Below the pieces are notes generated by a model that saw only the letters and a program-made list of their open reading frames with translations, was not told the origin of the DNA and made no database searches. From Lycium barbarum (taxonomy: Eukaryota > Streptophyta > Magnoliopsida > Solanales > Solanaceae): a stretch of 64,000 bases of DNA. The stretch covers positions 55,829,821-55,893,820 of the forward strand of contig NC_083346.1 in NCBI RefSeq assembly GCF_019175385.1, in the 5' to 3' direction. The translations under genes and the position numbers were made by a program. Positions 48,826 through 60,047 of this stretch are shown here, one piece after another. Every line of letters starts with the position of its first letter. The first letter of the stretch is position 1.

Positions 48826-49475
48826 CTTTTGTCACGATCCGACTAGGGTCCATGATGAGTACTCGGGGCTAACCACCGAGCACCGCTCATTCTATTACTC
48901 ATCATACTCATTAAACGTACAAGCGTATTTCTTATGCTCATAATCGTAGGTAAACCATTTTCATTGGAAACATATATACTTTTATACACATAAGCCCTTC
49001 GGCTTTCAAAATAATATACATACAATAATAACATCGTGAGACCATGCTACCCACACATACGTATCTACGAGCCTCTACTAGAATACTAGGCATATGGACG
49101 GGACAGGACCCCGTCGTGCCCAAAACATATATGTACATAAAATAGTAAATTAGTGGCACCTCCGGAATAATGGAGTTCTCTCAAAAGTCTGCTTACCGGC
49201 TTCTATAAATCTGGGTCGCCTCCCTGTCTACCTGTGGGCATGAACACAGCATCTAAAGAAAATGGACGTCAGTACGAATATTGTACTGAGTATGTAAGGC
49301 ATGAATGAAATAAACAATGTCATAGAAGCATCATGAGTCATAAGAAAAGATATAACCTGCTTGAGTGATATAAGCAACATAATAGAGAAGTCATGAGACA
49401 AAAGATGAAGACATAACCTGCGTAACTTTCAAGAGTGGATACCTTTCATGCCTATATCATATATTATCATAATAC

Positions 49476-49590
49476 ATGTATCATCATAGCCCATACATCA
49501 TCGTATCATATATATCACCATAGTGCGTACATCATCGTATCATATATATCATCACAGCGCATACATCATCGTATCATACATATCATCATC
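49476..49590. repeat. Approx. 34-bp tandem repeat only in the D 5' LTR
   Basis: About three to four units of CATATATATCATCACAGCGC followed by ATACATCATCGTAT, with variation. The corresponding place in the 3' LTR (about 33800) has none, so it expanded after insertion or was lost there. Confidence 0.8.
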
Positions 49591-50501
49591 GTTAACCCGC
49601 GTCCGGGTAACCATCATACGCCGCCCACTAGTGGTGATCATGTCCGACCTTTTATGCGCGGTGGAATCGTAAGCAGCCCACCTTACCAGTGACATGTCTG
49701 GCCATTTAGGAACGGTGGAATAACAAGCAGCCCGCTGTAGCAGTGACATGTCCGGCCATTTAGGCACGGTGGAATTGTATCATCATGAGCACATCATAGA
49801 ATTAACAATATTATACATCTCATAGACATATCATGACCTTATCATAACTTAGCATCATTATACATATATACATTTATATATCATAGTATCGTATCTGCTC
49901 ATACACATTAAACATTATCCGTATTAGGCCACATAATGGCTCGACAATATCCGTATTCGGCTGCGTAGTGGCTCGATAATATCACATACATGTCTCCTGT
50001 ACCCGGCCATAACAAGGCTCGGTATATCTCATCATCATCATTTCCATCACATACATCTCATAAGCTTATCAAAAATTTCCATAAAGCATGCATTTGAATT
50101 TAAAGACAATCTATGAGAGACATATCATATTCGTAGCATGAACTTCATAAAAATGTCACATGATAGACTTTATAATCTCTAAACTTAGGCTCATCGTTAC
50201 CATCATCGTATCAATGGCATATCTCTTACCTTTATCGCATATGGAACCCCCTATGAACATAGACTCGTAACTTTTCGGGACATTGGCATAGGACATGCAT
50301 TAGAGCTTATAGACGATCTATAACAATGTTGGGGTGACATAAGGTCGAGGACCCCCGATTACGTTATGGAGTAATCACATCCATCATATCTCACCTTGAA
50401 GGAACTAAAATTTCCATGAACAACATCAAGGGATTGTAAATAGGATCATTAACTTCATAGACATCATATCTTGCTTTAGAATCTCTAGGCTTAAACTTAC
50501 C

Positions 50502-51383
50502 TGTCACGACCCAACCCCGTGGGCCGCGACTGGTATCCTAACTGGATACCCATACGTACCTACCTGACAGAATCGGCATACCAGACAGGATATTCCAAAT
50601 AGGTGTTTACAGATTCAAGCCAATACAGATACGGCGCGAAAATATATATACATATGCATACTGAAATTTTTGCATAAGCCGATGAGGCTAACATAACAGG
50701 TAGAGTCACCAAAATCGTACGCACCTACCTGAACAGAAGTAACCAGTAACCCACATACATATCTACAGGCCTCTAACAGACATACAGAATCAGATGACGG
50801 GACAGGGCCCCGCCGTACCCAGAATTACCATACATACAGAATATACAGATATCAGAAGATATATACCAAAAGTATTCGCTCCGGATCAAAGGAGCTCTTC
50901 AAAATAGCAGAATCTGAGCCCTAGACTGGCGGTGTATCTCCAGGTGCGGCTGTACCTGCGAGCATGTAACGCAGCCCCCGAAGAACCGGGGGTCAGTACG
51001 AAAAATGTACCGAGTATGTAAAGCGGAAATGTATCAAACATAATCATAATCTGGACCAGGAACACAGAAATATAATAGACAGAATCATAAGTCGAACAGA
51101 TAAACGGAAGTATACCGGACAGAGTCATAATCCAGACGGACAGACAGAATCATGGTCCAGACTGACAGACAGAATCATAATACATACGGACAGACAAACG
51201 TGTGCCGGACAGAATTATGCATGCAGAGTCATACAGAATCATACAGAGTCATGTGCTTATATAAATGCTGATGGCACATGCATACATACATACAGATCCC
51301 GGCCCTGTCTGGGGGCGCTGTAACAGAACCCGGCCCTCTTTGTACGGGACGCGGTGGACAGACAGAATCAGATCAGATCATAT
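50502..51383 (-). mobile_element. S2: LTR fragment inserted in the D 5' LTR
   Basis: Starts TGTCACGACCC and follows S1 closely (GACTGGTATCCTAACTGGATACCC), with the hairpin block at 50954-51016. It breaks off near 51383 without the LTR start. A deletion joined it directly to D LTR sequence, removing the far end of S2 and about 700 bp of D. Confidence 0.85.
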
Positions 51384-53040
51384 GCCTTAATATCATTTAT
51401 AACATAACCATATCACAACACATCAAGAATCATGACTCAATTCAAGCTATTACTCAAAATGACACTATTCCCACAATGATGACCCATTTTTCTATATTCT
51501 TCTACAATCCAAGTGTTTCAACTTTCAAATACCTTAAAAAATATGGAAATACGATAAATCTTATCTTAGATGGTGTAGGAATGAACCTTGGGTGGAAACA
51601 CCGCACTTGAGCAAAACCCTAGTTTCACCTTCACTTGGATTCCTTGACTTGGATGAACTTTAATGGGTTTCTTACACTTGATTCACTTAGTTTGATGTAG
51701 TTGATCACTAAGATCCCTTGAATTCTTGTGGGAGAAGTGTAGAGAGATGTTTTAGAGAGAAGGGGAGTGAAGGGAAATGAAATGAAATAAGACTTGGATC
51801 CCTTATTAATACACAAATTCTGACCCGACACGACCATACGGACCAACATACGCCGTATGTATGGCCGTATGTTTGGTCCAGTGAAGGTTTCCCATCTGGG
51901 ATAAATATACGGCCTAACATACGGCCAGTATGTTGGGCCGTATAATGCCCAGCTATTCCGATTTCGTTCTCGTCGACTGGTTTGATCTTCAATCCTTATG
52001 GAGCCTTCTTAACACTTGTTTATCACCTCATTAACAATCTAAGGGATATTATAACTCTTCTCCAAAGCATCATTAAATCATCATTAACTCGTTACTTGTA
52101 AAGCCTTTCCGATACATCTTGTACGCCTTGCCTCCTCTTGGCAAACTTTCTTCTCTCACTTCGAATGTCTTTGAAATCTCATTTAGAATCATCAAATGTT
52201 ATTTCTTTCTCATCATAACAACGTGTACGTCGTACCCTTCGTCAGTCTATTCACTGTGCATGAACGAAATTTTTTTCGAGGTATAACAATAGATTTACGA
52301 GCCTGGGAGGACAAGCGTTGAGTAGTTAAAGTTAAGGCGACAAAAAAGGTATGTTAAGGATAAACCATTTCTTTCTAAAGGCATGATTCCTTATTATAAA
52401 CCTTTGTACTATATCTATAATATCATTGTTTCCACAAATGCTAGACGCCTATGAGTCTCATGATCCTTATGATATTATTGAGCTCATTCATGACCTTTGA
52501 AATTATTCATTATGATTGATCTCACCTTATGATATTTGTTCCTTCAAGGTGAGCTATAGCGATGAGGATAGTTCTATAGTAATAACAATCCAATGAGTTT
52601 AGGAATGTGTCTTAAGGAATGTTTTGTGGGACATGAATAGAGTGCTAGCGAAGGATCCCTAATGAGGTATTTGATACTAGAAAAGAGACTTATGATGTAT
52701 CTCAGGATTTGGCTATTGTTTAGTTAAGCGGGAAGAATTCTTAAGGGCCTAGAAAAATGCTTATGAGTTTTATATGACAATATGAGCGTTGACGGATAAT
52801 TGATGGTCACGAGAAGAGCTTAGAAGTGAATAGATAAGGAATGAGTACTAGAATCATATAAAGGGATTCTATATGAGAGACTGGATCGGGCTGCATGTTC
52901 CGCAGCACATATATCTATGTGTTGTGGCCCAGAGATGTGTTATAAGTCTTATGTGATTATGTGGACATTAGCGAATAAATGGCGGCTATGAGAAGTGCAT
53001 AGATGTTACTCGTAGAGGTTAGATCATGATGTTGATTATA

Positions 53041-53395
53041 GTTACCACTGGTCTATGACCAGTCGGGCAGATGTTACCACCGGGCTAAGTCCAGTTAGGC
53101 AGGAATGTGTTTACCACTGGTCTACGACCGTTGGGCAGTTATGTATTTACCACCATGCTACGGCTGGTTGGATAGTTATTACCAATGTGCTACGGCCTAT
53201 TGGGAATATATGTATGTATATATTTACCACTGGACTACAGCCAGTCGGGTAGTTATCACCGTGCTACAGCCGGTCAGGCAGTTACCGCTGGTCAGTCGCG
53301 CAGTTGTGCTCTACCGTCTGGCGATAATCGGACGGGCAGTTATTACCACTGGACTACAGCCGGTCGGGCAGTTACCACTGATCAGTTAGGCAGTT
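53041..53395. repeat. Hairpin minisatellite in LTR C
   Basis: At least six degenerate units containing ACCACTGGTCTACGACCGT or similar, followed by GGGCAG. Intact units hold CTGG...CCAG stems. Spacing varies (roughly 50-65 bp). Confidence 0.88.
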
Positions 53396-54012
53396 AGTAT
53401 AGGATGATTAGTAAGATAAAGGCACAGTACTATACATAGATATGGTTAAGCATGCAAGAGTATAGAGAGACATGTATACATATATATTATATGGATCGGG
53501 TTGGACGCTGCAACATTTTCTTGGATAATGTTGACGATAAGTTAACCAGGGCCATGGTAGGGTATACAGACCTAGTAAAGATTACAAGAAGATGAAGAGG
53601 TATGTATACATATGCTAGATTTTCATCGGTAGTTCAGAAATGCAGGTTGATTCTTGTTCTTCTCATCTTTAATACATGGCTATTTTGTTGCACTTTCTGC
53701 CTTACATACTCGGTACAATATTTGTACTGGCGTCCTTTCTTGTTGACGCTGCGTTCATGCCCGCAGGTGTAGACAGACGGGACGAGGATCTTCCGTAGTA
53801 GGCTATTTCCAGGTACTAGTTTTGGTTGGTGGGCTCCACTTCTTCATGGAACACTGCCGAGACTGGATTGTATATGTATTTTGTGTTACGGGTATGTCGG
53901 GGCCCTTGTCCCGACTTGTGTACTTCAGTCATATTCATAGAGGCTTTGCAGACAGAATCCTGTGTACAACTCAGTTATGTTTTTGTTAGTGGATATATTG
54001 ACGTCGCAGGCC

Positions 54013-54056
<44 letters not shown>

Positions 54057-54198
54057 GATATTATATTCATAGTTTGCCTTCTTGGCCTTATTTTGCCGTT
54101 TGAGACATCGAGGATGCGAGTTATAAGTTGGTTCGCTCGATTTCCGTAAGATGTCGGGTGTCGATCATGTTTTACCAAGGTTAGGGTGTGACATCCTA

Positions 54199-55310
54199 CT
54201 ATTTAATGCTTTCCCTCCCGAGCTCATAAATCTACATTCGAGAGAATTCATACTATCGTTAGACTTATCATCGTATAATAGTACTAAGCTTTCAAATTAA
54301 ACTACTTTATATCCTGCCGAAAATCGGGCAGCATCTCCCCTGTTTATATCCCTAGCCCGAAATCACAATACCAACAACCAACATAACAATAACCACACTA
54401 ACACCAATAACATCATTATCAATACCAAAATATTCCATAAAACATCCCACACGATGTTTATCCAATTTGCCTACCAACAGAATCATTATAGGACCATTTA
54501 ATTGTTCTATCTCCATAAAACAAACCTAAATCAATATCAATAAGGGAAGATTCATACCTTACTTTTGCTAGAACTGCAATATCTTCAATATTCACCTTGA
54601 ATTCAAGCCAAGATTCATCGTAATACGATTTTATAATCGCACCTATACGCTATCCAAACCTGAATCCGGAGATTATACTTAATTCGGGCTAAAATTTGAT
54701 GTTCGGAGGTTGAGGGAAATTTCCAGAATATTGGAGAGGTTTTGAGGTGTTTTTGAATGAAGAATGGGGGGGGGGGGGGGGGGGGGGGTAAACCCCCTTA
54801 TATAGTGTTCTAGAGTCAAGTTGCACCGACCTAGAATTTGCTCGGCGCTATCGCGCAGCCTTGTGCCGCATTTGCGCAGAGTTGCTCAGTTACTCCTTTG
54901 AGCATTCGCGCTACCTTCTAGGGCGTTCGCGCAAAATTAGCCTCTGCCCTGGCAGTATGTCTTCAAACTCCTATAACTTTTGATTCCTATGTCGGATCGG
55001 TGCGCGGTTTGTTGCGTTGGAAACTAGACTACCCGAACTTCATTTTAGGCTTTTGTTTCACTTCAAAACTCCTGATATACTACGAGATATTCCTCTCTAA
55101 ATTTGACCCAAAATTTCTGTCCAAAATTCTGCCAACTTTTTCAAAATTTTCGACAAACTTATTTTCTTCGATTTGCCTGATCTCGAAACCTTTGGACACT
55201 TACTTAACACTTATTAAGAATATTCCTAAACCTTATAAGTTCCCATAACCTCTCCGAGCTTACGTTAGTTTACTCACGACACAAATGGCATAAAATTTCG
55301 AGGTGTAACA
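54199..55310 (-). mobile_element. C': right remnant (LTR start) of a reverse-oriented LTR
   Basis: Ends CGAGGTGTAACA at 55310, so on its own strand the LTR begins TGTTACACCTCG. It carries a TATATAA box (about 54798-54804, minus strand), GCAGCATCTCCCC after CCGAAAATCGG (about 54318-54343), and segments shared with C (for example 55010-55090 with 32490-32580, opposite strands). It continues the fragment at 11950-12207. The matching target duplication is lost with its other end. Confidence 0.85.
54766..54788. repeat. Run of 23 G
   Basis: An uninterrupted G run just inside the C' LTR promoter, about 10 bp from the TATA box. Length in the assembly may be uncertain. Confidence 0.95.
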
Positions 55311-58300
55311 TGGGATTCATGGAGGATTCATAGAATATAACAATAATAGTTCATATACTTATTCATATTACATGCTTGAAACTCATGGAAATCAAGGTAT
55401 GAGTATTCATAGATTACGTTACGAGTTCATGATGCTACAAATGATATATATGAACTAAATACGAAGTTTCGTTATTTAGACTATAAGAACTTTTAAGCTT
55501 TTCATGAAACTAGGGTTTAATACTCATAAGGATGAGAAATTTGTGGAAGACATGAACGAACGTGGCGTGGGGAGAATCATTAACATTCCCACACGTAGAG
55601 AGTTAGCCTTACATACCTCAACTTCAGCCTTTAAGCATAATACAATGCTCATCACCCCTTTAGACTTTAATATATAGCAATATAGGTCAATAGGAATCAA
55701 TATTAGTAAGAATACTCATGTTTTGGTCATCTAAGCATTTTATCAAACTCTTGGTGAGCATGAAGCTCCACAAACTCTCATCAATGGTGTTTCTACACCC
55801 AACAACCCTGTTATATCCCGTATTTTGTACGTTCGGATATTTCAAGGTAGTCGTGGTAAATTAAGGGAATGACCATCTTCCAAAATTATTTTAATGTACA
55901 AGTTGGTTATGAATATTATTTATGAACATTATTAGTATGGAAATATTGAGAGAGGCTAAGGGCAAAAAGGAAAATTCGCAAAGTGGCCCATGGTAATATT
56001 GTGGAAGGCTAGGGGTAAAACGGGAATTTCACAAAAACTCAAGAGAGTTCAAGAAGGGGGGAATTTGGCTGTGTAGTGTGTGTATGTGGGTCCCACCCCT
56101 TTTATGGGCTATGTAATTATATATGGACCAAAGCTTACATGGCAAGACTCAAGTATTCATCTTTATTTTAAAGAAAATTCAAGAAAAGTGGAGAAGGGAC
56201 ATGTGTCCACTTTGTATTGGAGGGAGCTATATACATATATATATACAAGTGATGACCAAGCAAAACATAATTCATCACTTTGCAATTCTAGAAAACTCAA
56301 GAGAAAGAGAGATATTCGGCCATGACTATGGCCGAATTTGGTGCCAAGGAAATTGAAGGAAAAAAATAATAATAATAATTTTCTTTTAGCAATTTAACCA
56401 ATTGGAAGGCCCTCTACAACGTGGAGTAGCTGTTGGAACAAGTAAACCATTTGTTCTTGCAATTTGCAACTCTAGCCGAGTGAAGAAGTTGAGTGAAGAA
56501 GGTAAGGTTTAATCTTCATTTTCATATGTTATGCATGGTTTGTGAATGTTGTGGAGTGTGGAAATGGATGAAATTCATGAGATTGTGGATGTTGGTGCTT
56601 GGCCGAGTAGGTGTATGTGGTGTGGGAATGGTGAACTAATTTTATTTAATATATTTTGGTTGTTGTGTTGTGGATTTTATGATGCAAATAAAAGTTTAAT
56701 GATTCAAGTTGAAGTTATAGTTGTTTGTGGCTTATTGTGGAAACTAATGTGATTCTAATATAGTTTCTTGAATTTATGAGAATGATGTTGTTAACGTGTG
56801 AATTGTTGGTGTGGCTGATGAATTTGGAAGAAAGAAATGTGTTGTTGTTGTCCTATTGGAGTTTGGAAGGTTTCAGTTGGCATGGTATATTGGTTGGGCT
56901 GTTTAGAATATTGTGCGGATTGCTTGAAGTATTATTAAATCTCGTTTGAATGATCTTGAATAAGTATTTGAACTTGTGAGTGGCGATGTTGGTTTGAATG
57001 TATGTAGTTGAATTGAATATAAATGGAAAGTTGTCGACTTATGTAGGAAAGAGTTACTAACGTCGTAATGAGTTTTGAATTTATTATTGATGTTGTTAAT
57101 ATGGTTGTTGGGATTGTTGTTGAAGATTTAGCCGAGTTGAATTCTTGGGGATGGTTATATTTACAGGGGAAATGCTGCCGAAATTTCGACAGATTATAAA
57201 TGAGTTTATTTGAAAGACTAAGACAAGGATGTGACGACGAGTCTAATGATTTTGTCGATTCTCTTGAATGTAGACTAGCAAGCTTGGATGAATAAGCATA
57301 GCTAATAGGGCGTGGAGCAGGTATGTTAAGGCTCGTCCCTTTCTTTCAAAGGCATGATCCCGATGTTATGATTCCATAATTATTTCCATATTTTCCTTGT
57401 TTTCAAAAGTTAGATGTTTATGATTTCAAGGCATGATTCTTTTCCCGATAACCTGTCAATGTTTTCCAAAAATGTCCGTATTTTTCCAAAACAAAGGTTT
57501 ATGGTATTGTAAGCTTTTATGACAATAACGATGGATATGTTTTACAACGACATTGATGATGTCGAGGATAAGAATATTTCTATGATGGCTATGATAAGAA
57601 TGGTTTCATGTTTGAAAGGTACTTGATGTGATCATTGCTTTGATTTTCCAAAAATGGCTTCTGAAAAGTTCGTAGAAAGTTCTGTACTTCAAACATCCAT
57701 AACTTTTTCATACTAACTCGGATTAACTCAAAACATGGTTATGATCTTATTCTATGTCCTCTTAACGCTGTTATTCGTTGCTAGTCTCATCTTATGGTAA
57801 TCGTTCCTTCGAGGTGAGACAAAGTCATGATGATTGTTCCATAACATATTCGGAGGTTACCGACCTTACGTCACTCCGATAGATACACGACTTTCTTTGG
57901 GCTCTCATGCATGCTGAATATATGACACGTGTATATGATATATGTACATGTATATGGGGGATATGGGGAAAAGGGAGATATGTTGCATTGCCACCTGGTC
58001 AGCTGGCGTTACCATCCCGGACGCGGGATATATGTGGGGCCGACGTTGATCATGACAACGCCGGTGATATGATATGAAGGCTAAGCATGCATGGCTTCCG
58101 CCCTCAGGGGCACTCACATGTACAGGTTTCTCTTTCATCCTATGATATGCTATATGTTTCTCTTTTGTTATTGTCTATACCTGTGTCTCCTATTGTATTA
58201 TCATACATGCCCTACATACTCAGTACATTGCTCGTACTGACCCCCTTTCTTCGGGGGCTACGTTTCATGCCGCGCAAGTACACCCAGATGAATTGAAGCT

Positions 58301-59694
58301 AGTATAGAAGATGTTCCAGCGGAGTTGGTAGACTCCACTTGTTCCTGGAGTGCTGCCGAGTCAGAGTATATGTGCTATGATGTTTTGTTCGAAGTTAGAG
58401 ACTTTGCAGACAGAGTTGTGGGTATTGGTTGTCAGTTCGGTAAGCGGCTCCATCAGCCGATGTGTCATTCGTGTTATGATACAAGTTTCGTACGATTACA
58501 CATTTTGTTTGATTTGAAAGTAACGAAAAAAAATATTTCGGAAAACTTTACTATGCATTTCATCTTTATTTGATTTAAAAAGTCCAAAGGATTATGTATG
58601 TATTAAAATTCAGTGGGTTCACTCGGCTCTAAGCAAGGGTCGGGTGCCCATCACACCCTAGTACGGTCGGGGTGTGACAAACCCATCCTAACTTCTAGAT
58701 GATTTTACAATCTCATAATGCTACAATTATCATCACCCTTAATCACCCATAAGATAAACAACACCTTTAATCGACAATCAACAACCCAAATATATAATCG
58801 TCCATGCTTTTCTTCTATCACACCCATCAACTTATATCTTGAGAACTTATAGTCTATAATCACCAATTGAAAGCTATAGTCGATTGGAATAGGAAAGTCT
58901 TACATACCATAATCGCTCCAAAACACCGAAAGAAGAATCCGACTTTGGGGAAGTATCCGAAAAATATGAACTTGAATCCTTGAGAAGGGTTTTCTTGAAA
59001 ATCCTAGGATTGTAAAGTAGAATCTTGTTAAAAATCCATGTGTAATTGTTAGAATTACTTAGAAATATTTAAAAGGGAGTTACCTTGATGTGGGAGGATG
59101 AGGAGAGGAGATAAATTTGTGGTAGGGTTTGAAGAAGTAAAGAATAGAATAAAAAATCAGGAAAACAACGCACTTAAAAAGTGTGGGATCGCATGCCATG
59201 GAGGGCGTGTTGCGTGCCCAGTAGCGTCTGCTGCCTTGCTTGTGCATATGTGTACTAGCGTATGCGCACATAATGAGCTTCACTTCTCTGCACGGGAGCG
59301 TGCGGCATGGCCTTGGGAAGCCAGTCTGCTCGCGTTGCGAGCCCCTGGACGAGCACCACTGACAGTTTTTTAGTAAAACGTACATAACATTTTGTACAGA
59401 GATTTGTTTGGTCTCCACCATATATGGATGGAAAGATATTTCAAAGGGATACAACTTTCATGTTTTAAGTTTTCTCAAATTCCTTATATATATTACCTAT
59501 TAATCACTTTGAGCGAGTCTTGCTGCAAACTCACTTGAAAACATGCTCCGTAGAGTAGCTTCCGACTTTACTTTAACCAAAGACTCTTCTTATACCTTTT
59601 ATGGGTTTCAAAACACTTCTCATACTTTCCATCTTGGTTCCATTATATATCTATCCTACGGGTCAACCTTAGCCTGAAGGCACGAGGTGTTACA
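55311..59694 (-). mobile_element. H: reverse-oriented LTR fragment, split by G
   Basis: H sequence is 55311-55808 and 58685-59694. On the minus strand the LTR begins TGTAACACCTCGTGCC at 59694 and has a TATATATAAGGA promoter (about 59483-59496), donor-like GGTATGTAAGAC (about 58898-58910) and GGTATGTAAGGC (about 55608-55620). Its 3' half was lost where C' lies. It interrupts LTR I at 59695. Confidence 0.8.
55809..58679 (+). mobile_element. G: solo LTR
   Basis: A 2,871-bp LTR, TGTTATATCCCG to GGGGTGTGACA, flanked by AACCC at 55804-55808 and 58680-58684. No interior is present. Landmarks: donor-like GGTAAGG (56501-56507), GGGAAATGCTGCCGAAATTTCG near 57167-57188, acceptor-like TGTAG near 57270, donor-like CAGGTATGTTAAGG (57318-57331), hairpin block 58219-58280 with the variant middle stem CCCCC/GGGGG. 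Confidence 0.93.
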
Positions 59695-60047
59695 ATTCTT
59701 CCCGGAGTTGCTATAGATAGTTAGTATGTCATGTGACTCTTGTATATAGATGTATATCGGGTATGGCGGGGCCCTGTCCCGACCCTTTGACAATCTTGTT
59801 ACTCCTATAGGCTTGTAGACATATGTCCTATGTATAGTAGTGTTAAGTTATATATATATATATATATATATATGCATGCTTATGCCCCGAGTGTTATTCA
59901 TTGATGGGTTCTTTTTGTCATTCTGCTATCATATGGCGGTCGTGTCGGCCCATATTATTATTAGGTTGGATTGTTGAGTAGTACTGGTTGGTGCTCGGCA
60001 AGTAAGGCCGAGGTGTCCGTCCCCCACCTTCGGTTTGGGGTGTGACA
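59695..60047 (+). mobile_element. I: 3' end of a forward LTR
   Basis: Contains the GGCGGGGCCCTGTCCCGACC hairpin segment (about 59765-59785), a TA run (59852-59872), and ends TTTGGGGTGTGACA at 60047 like C and G. The rest was cut off by H and later deletions. Confidence 0.8.

Larger units (their letters stand above)
33250..52288 (-). mobile_element. D: large non-coding LTR retrotransposon derivative (LARD-like) carrying E
   Basis: Flanked by ATAGA at 33245-33249 and 52289-52293. Paired LTRs (33250-36418 and 48830-52288), a primer site at 48814-48825 and a polypurine tract at 36419-36434 are present. After removing E, the interior is only about 3.2 kb with no gag or pol motif. It shares a non-coding block with E. 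Because cis elements are kept while coding is absent, D would have to move with proteins from another element. Confidence 0.92.
48830..52288 (-). repeat. D 5' LTR, rearranged by S2
   Basis: Matches the 3' LTR (33250-36418) from TGTCACGATCC to GGTATAACA. Between 50501 and 51384 about 700 bp of LTR (equivalent to roughly 34812-35505) are replaced by the fragment S2. It also has extra tandem repeats at 49476-49590. Hairpin block at 49229-49293. Confidence 0.9.
12208..54193 (+). mobile_element. C: solo LTR, split by E2 and D
   Basis: Starts TGTTACACTC at 12208 and ends GGGTGTGACA at 54193, flanked by TCCTA at 12203-12207 and 54194-54198. Its own sequence is only 12208-12387, 32412-33249 and 52289-54193, about 2.9 kb including the duplicated target bases. 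The rest is E2 (12388-32411) and D (33250-52288). It carries a TATA box at 32711-32720, GATGCTGCCGAAATTTTGG near 33148-33166, an acceptor-like stretch interrupted by D at 33249, donor-like AGGTATGT at 52347-52354, a minisatellite at 53041-53395 and the hairpin block at 53709-53769. No internal region or second LTR is seen, hence a solo LTR. Confidence 0.9.

Noticed and set aside
49435..49692. His/Ile/Tyr-rich frame suggestive of a repeat protein
   Set aside because: It is the translation of an AT-rich tandem repeat in the D 5' LTR and is absent from the 3' LTR.
59080..59454. Overlapping frames on both strands at 59080-59454 (124 and 91 codons)
   Set aside because: They fall in the promoter end of LTR H, with no domain. 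Opposite-strand openness reflects local GC-rich composition.
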